In this document: positions 61,069 through 64,000 of the stretch, in pieces
Numbering within the stretch: the first letter of the stretch is position 1
Layout of the letters: each line of letters opens with the position of its first letter
Assembly (NCBI GenBank): GCA_963765295.1
Contig: CAVXVO010000008.1
Location: 248,001 to 312,000, forward strand
Source: PALSA-612 sp963765295
Lineage (GTDB): Bacteria > Actinomycetota > Thermoleophilia > Gaiellales > Gaiellaceae
Direction: 5' to 3'
Length of the DNA: 64,000 bases
Position numbers and translations under genes: made by a program
Notes under the pieces: generated by a model
What the model was told of the DNA's origin: nothing
The model's database searches: none
Seen by the model: only the letters and a program-made list of their open reading frames with translations

Positions 61069-63387
61069 CTACTGCGCCGGAAGATTCGAGGGCGGCGAGG
61101 ACGGTGCAGAGACGAGGTAGACGCAGCGGCGGTGGTCGAAGGGAAGCGGCGAGCGGCCGATCCTCGTCACGAGCTGCGCAGTTCCGTCGAGGTCGTAGTG
61201 TTCTCCGGCCGCCGGTAGGGGCCCCGTCCGGTGGATCAACTGATAGCCGTCCCCGCCGGATGTGAAGCACAGGTGACCATTCTCGGCCGGCTCGTCGTCA
61301 ACGCCGGCTGACACCGCACGTTTGCCTGCCAGCTCTTCGAGAGCCTGTGCGAGAACTCGCCGCGTTTCGGAATGGCTGGCTGCTTCCTCGGCCAGTCGAG
61401 ACTCGACGTCTGCGAGCCTGAGCTCGAGGGCTGCACGCTGGTCGGCGGACGCCACGGTCAGCTCGGTTCTCTCAGCGTCGAGCTGGTCGACGGTTGCGGT
61501 CAGCTCGGTGATACGTGCATCGGCCTTGCGGAGCTTCGCCGCGGCCTCGTCCTTGCCCCGGCCGGTTGACGCATGCGCCTCACGTTCCCCTGCCAGTTCC
61601 GACTCCAAGGCGCGGAGCTGTTCGCCGAGCTTGCCCACGTGTGCGGACAACTCTTCAGCGCGATTGCCTGCGATTGCCAGGCGCTCCTCGAGCTCAGTGC
61701 TGGCCGACTGGGCTTCGTCCCGCTCGCGTGCCGACTCCTGCAGGCGGCCGGTCAGCTCGACCTTTTCCTGCTCGAATTCGATCGCCTCGAGCCGGGCCTG
61801 GCCAAGCTCGGTGAGCAGATCATCGCGCTCGCTCCGCGCGGCACCGAGGTCGGCCTCGAGTTGTTCGATGGTGCCGCGTGCCCGGGCGACTTCTGCGAAG
61901 GCGTGTTCGGAGTCGCGTTGCGTTCGTTCGTGTCCGTCCCGCTCCTCGTGGAGTGTTGCCTGGGCCACTGTGAGCTGGCCGTTGAGGTCTGAGAGCTGTT
62001 GCTCAACTTCGGCGAGGGTGTGGCGGGTGCTCTCGGTCTCGGTGTGGGCTGTGTCGCGTTCGGCCTGGAGGTTGTCGTAGTCTCGTCGCAGTTCTTGGAG
62101 GGCGCCGCGTGCCTGGACGACTTCTGCGAGCGCGTGTTCGGAGTCGTGCCGCGTTCGTTTGTGTGCGTCTCGTTCGGTTTCGAGAGCTTCTTGGGCGGCT
62201 ATGAGCTGGTCGCCTAGGCCTGTCTGCTGTTGCTCGAGTTCGGCGAGGGTGTGACGGGTGCTCTCGGTCTCGGTGTGGGCTGTGTCGCATTCGGCCCGAA
62301 GGTTGGCGTTGTCTCGTCGCAGTTCTTGGAGGCTGTCGCGTGCTTGCGCGGCTTCCGCGAAGGCGTGTTCGAACTCGTGCCGCGTTCGTCCGTGTGCCTC
62401 CCGCTCCTCGTCGAGTGTCGCTTCCAGGCGGACGGCTTGCCCGGAAAGCTCGGACACGCTCGCCCCGAGTTTGCTGATCTGGTCCCTAGCGACATGGAGG
62501 TCGTGCTCGCGTTCGGCAGCGTCTCGTTCGCGGGCTGCGGCCAGCTCGGCGACCCGCTCACTGAGCTCGTCGCGGGCGCCCTCCGCCTCGGTGAGGAGGC
62601 GCCGGAGCTGTTCGTCACGGTCGTCGCGTTCGAGCAGGGCTGCCTCGAGCTCTGCGACTCTGACGGCCTGGACACGGAGATCGCTGTGGGCGGCTGTAAG
62701 GTCGTGCTCGAGACGTTCGCCGCCCTTTCGAGCTTCGAGGTCTTGCCTCTCCTTTGTTGCTCTGAGCGATGCAATTTCCGCCTGAAGCCCAGCCAGGCTC
62801 TGCTCTCGTTCGGACACGCGCTCGCGGAGCACTTCGACTTCGCGGTGTCCTTCCCGCAGCCGTTCATCGACCGGAGCAGGCTCGCTCGCGGCCTTGCCGT
62901 CGAGCGCCTGCAACTGGTGCATCTCCAGCCGGATCTCCTCGACGTCCGCTTCGTCGAGCTCGAATGCAGCATCGTCGAATTCTGTCGTCTCGGGCTCGGG
63001 CTCGGGCTCCGACCGATCTTCTCGAGTCGCCCCGATCTTCCTGGCGAGCGCGTCGCCAAATGATGATCGATCGTCGTCGACCGGCGACGGATCCGGCATC
63101 GCGCCCGGTCGGGCGTTGCGGCGGCGGATCTCGGACCACAGTCCCGTGCCGAAACCGTCCTCTCTCGCCACTTCGCGGCCGAGCTGCTCCATCAACGCCT
63201 GCGTCAACTCGGGAGAGGAGATCAGGTTGCGTCTGACGAGGATCTCGCCCAGGCGAAGCCCCGTCGCTGCTTGCTCGGCAAGGGCCTGCTCGATCTGTTC
63301 CTCACTGACCAGGCCTCTCTCGACGAAGAGCTCGCCGATCGGGCGCCACGGGATCTGGGCCGCTTCCACGACCCTCCGTATCGGCAT
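61069..63387 (-). CDS. large MshEN-domain coiled-coil protein with conserved C-terminal GRSPLP domain
   Basis: A 772-residue paralogue of the 38299 product. MshEN domain at about 13-70 (RPIGELFVERGLVSEEQIEQ, RLGEILVRRNLISSPELTQA), followed by GTGLWSEIRRRNAR, an acidic linker (EPEPEPETTEFDDAAFELDE), and a coiled coil of about 540 residues. Residues 325-555 are three 77-residue repeats, 11 heptads each. The C-terminal unit (703-758) has LCFTSGGDGYQLIHRTGPLP ... TRIGRSPLPFDHRRCVYL and matches the other paralogue at nearly every conserved position. No signal peptide or membrane helix is seen. Probable role: long intracellular scaffold; the MshEN domain suggests control by c-di-GMP or assembly with a filament/secretion ATPase. 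Function unknown. Confidence 0.82.
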   Translation of the reverse strand: MPIRRVVEAAQIPWRPIGELFVERGLVSEEQIEQALAEQAATGLRLGEILVRRNLISSPELTQALMEQLGREVAREDGFGTGLWSEIRRRNARPGAMPDPSPVDDDRSSFGDALARKIGATREDRSEPEPEPETTEFDDAAFELDEADVEEIRLEMHQLQALDGKAASEPAPVDERLREGHREVEVLRERVSEREQSLAGLQAEIASLRATKERQDLEARKGGERLEHDLTAAHSDLRVQAVRVAELEAALLERDDRDEQLRRLLTEAEGARDELSERVAELAAARERDAAEREHDLHVARDQISKLGASVSELSGQAVRLEATLDEEREAHGRTRHEFEHAFAEAAQARDSLQELRRDNANLRAECDTAHTETESTRHTLAELEQQQTGLGDQLIAAQEALETERDAHKRTRHDSEHALAEVVQARGALQELRRDYDNLQAERDTAHTETESTRHTLAEVEQQLSDLNGQLTVAQATLHEERDGHERTQRDSEHAFAEVARARGTIEQLEADLGAARSERDDLLTELGQARLEAIEFEQEKVELTGRLQESARERDEAQSASTELEERLAIAGNRAEELSAHVGKLGEQLRALESELAGEREAHASTGRGKDEAAAKLRKADARITELTATVDQLDAERTELTVASADQRAALELRLADVESRLAEEAASHSETRRVLAQALEELAGKRAVSAGVDDEPAENGHLCFTSGGDGYQLIHRTGPLPAAGEHYDLDGTAQLVTRIGRSPLPFDHRRCVYLVSAPSSPPSNLPAQ
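61723..62415 (-). repeat. three tandem 231-bp coding repeats
   Basis: Repeats at 62185-62415, 61954-62184 and 61723-61953. The first two share long nearly identical DNA stretches, for example around 61996 and 62227 (exactly 231 bp apart), encoding DTAHTETESTRHTLAE in both; the third is more diverged. Unit length is 77 codons, eleven heptads, so duplication lengthens the coiled coil in register. The DNA is more T/G-rich here than in nearby genes. Confidence 0.85.
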
Positions 63388-63465
63388 GAGCTAACCGGCA
63401 CTTGAGGGGGCCTCTGGCGGGAAGCGGACTCAAGCGATGGTTGACACATGCCGATAGCGGGGGGC

Positions 63466-64000
63466 ATGGCCGCTGTGCCCTCGGTCACGAGAGTTCGTCG
63501 AAAGCCCCTCGGTCAGGTGCTGCTCGAGATGGGCGCGATCACTCCCGAGCAACTCCAACACATCCTCGCTGTTCAGAGACACGATGGGAGGCTGCTGGGC
63601 GAGATCGTGGTCGATCGCGGCCTTGTCTCCCCGCTTGCGCTCGCAGCCGCTCTCTCGCAGCAGAAACGACAACTCGGCATCGCCAAGGTGCCCGCACCGG
63701 TCAGACCCGCTTCCTGGAAGCCGCTGGGTCGCATCCTGGTCGACCGTCACCGGATCACCCAGGTGCAGCTGCGACAGGCGCTGGCCGATCAGCAAGAGGC
63801 GGGTGGGTTCCTGGGCGGGATCCTGATCGAGCGAGGATGGATTACTCCGGCCGAACTGGTCGCCGCACTCGCCGAGCAGCTCGCACCGGCAGAGGAAGGC
63901 GGCAATCACTTCTACGTGCGTGAGTGCGTATCAGACGAGGTCCGCACCCTGCACGCGGCCGCGAGCTTCATCGACGCGAGCGACTACGTCTTCGAACAGG
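63466..64000 (+). CDS. tandem MshEN-domain protein, 5' part only
   Basis: An open frame from ATG 63466 to the window end (178 complete codons). Two MshEN-like units lie in tandem: KPLGQVLLEMGAITPEQLQH with RLLGEIVVDRGLVSPLALAA (about 11-62), and KPLGRILVDRHRITQVQLRQ with GGFLGGILIERGWITPAELVAA (about 84-135). After it a new segment begins (NHFYVRECVSDEVRTLHAAA). It is divergent from the large coiled-coil gene, 78 bp away. The rest may be an ATPase, a glycosyltransferase or another effector; it cannot be told here. Confidence 0.75.
   Translation, partial: MAAVPSVTRVRRKPLGQVLLEMGAITPEQLQHILAVQRHDGRLLGEIVVDRGLVSPLALAAALSQQKRQLGIAKVPAPVRPASWKPLGRILVDRHRITQVQLRQALADQQEAGGFLGGILIERGWITPAELVAALAEQLAPAEEGGNHFYVRECVSDEVRTLHAAASFIDASDYVFEQ

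Overview
The window is GC-rich (roughly 70 % by eye) and almost fully coding, with many GTG starts and frequent 4-bp ATGA/GTGA overlaps. Two conserved actinobacterial blocks, rpmE-prfA-prmC-tsaC-wecA-atp and prfB-ftsE-ftsX-smpB, place it in Actinobacteriota. The long HPF, the prfB programmed frameshift and several MshEN-domain proteins make me favour class Thermoleophilia (Gaiellales/Solirubrobacterales); this is inference. No rRNA, tRNA, IS element or CRISPR array was seen.

Layout. 1-5.2 kb: end of an enoyl-CoA hydratase, a convergent uridine-kinase-like/M23-peptidase pair, then etfB-etfA-ETF-QO, which passes acyl-CoA dehydrogenase electrons to quinone. 5.2-13.7 kb: PASTA protein, threonine-dehydratase-like enzyme, rpmE, DUF1385, OsmC, prfA, prmC, tsaC, glyA, upp and a WecA/TagO-type transferase. 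13.8-28.4 kb: ATP synthase genes in the order two small membrane proteins, B, E, F, H, A, G, then about 7.3 kb holding a complete dipeptide/oligopeptide ABC transporter, a small membrane protein and a zinc-finger anti-sigma-like protein, and only then D and C. 28.4-42.3 kb: methyl-cycle genes (metH, ahcY, mtnA) mixed with cell-surface sugar genes (LytR-CpsA-Psr, ugd, two nucleotidyltransferases, a cupin), a MerR regulator, ComF and an MshEN/coiled-coil protein. 42.4-55.9 kb: hpf, secA, prfB, ftsEX, rnr, a GT2 glycosyltransferase, a cyclic-nucleotide-domain protein, smpB, an MFS exporter and a GNAT. 56-61 kb: an ABC-2 exporter, then a ferric-reductase-like flavocytochrome, a secreted FMN-binding protein and ApbE, apparently one extracytosolic flavin electron-transfer unit. 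61-64 kb: two divergent MshEN proteins, one a paralogue of that at 38.3 kb.

Two cautions. At least 23 genic positions carry a single extra base, always +1, splitting rpmE, metH, ftsX, dppB/C/F, the LCP protein, an MFS gene and others. I read these as uncorrected insertion errors and annotate the genes as intact with a noted frameshift. By contrast the prfB frameshift, at CTT TGA C, is the classical programmed one.

Most novel element: a protein family with an N-terminal MshEN domain, a coiled coil of variable length and a conserved C-terminal domain of about 55 residues ending in GRSPLPxDxRRCxYL. It occurs at 38299-39894 and 61069-63387; the second copy contains a 3 x 231-bp repeat (exactly 11 heptads each) and lies divergent to a tandem-MshEN gene.
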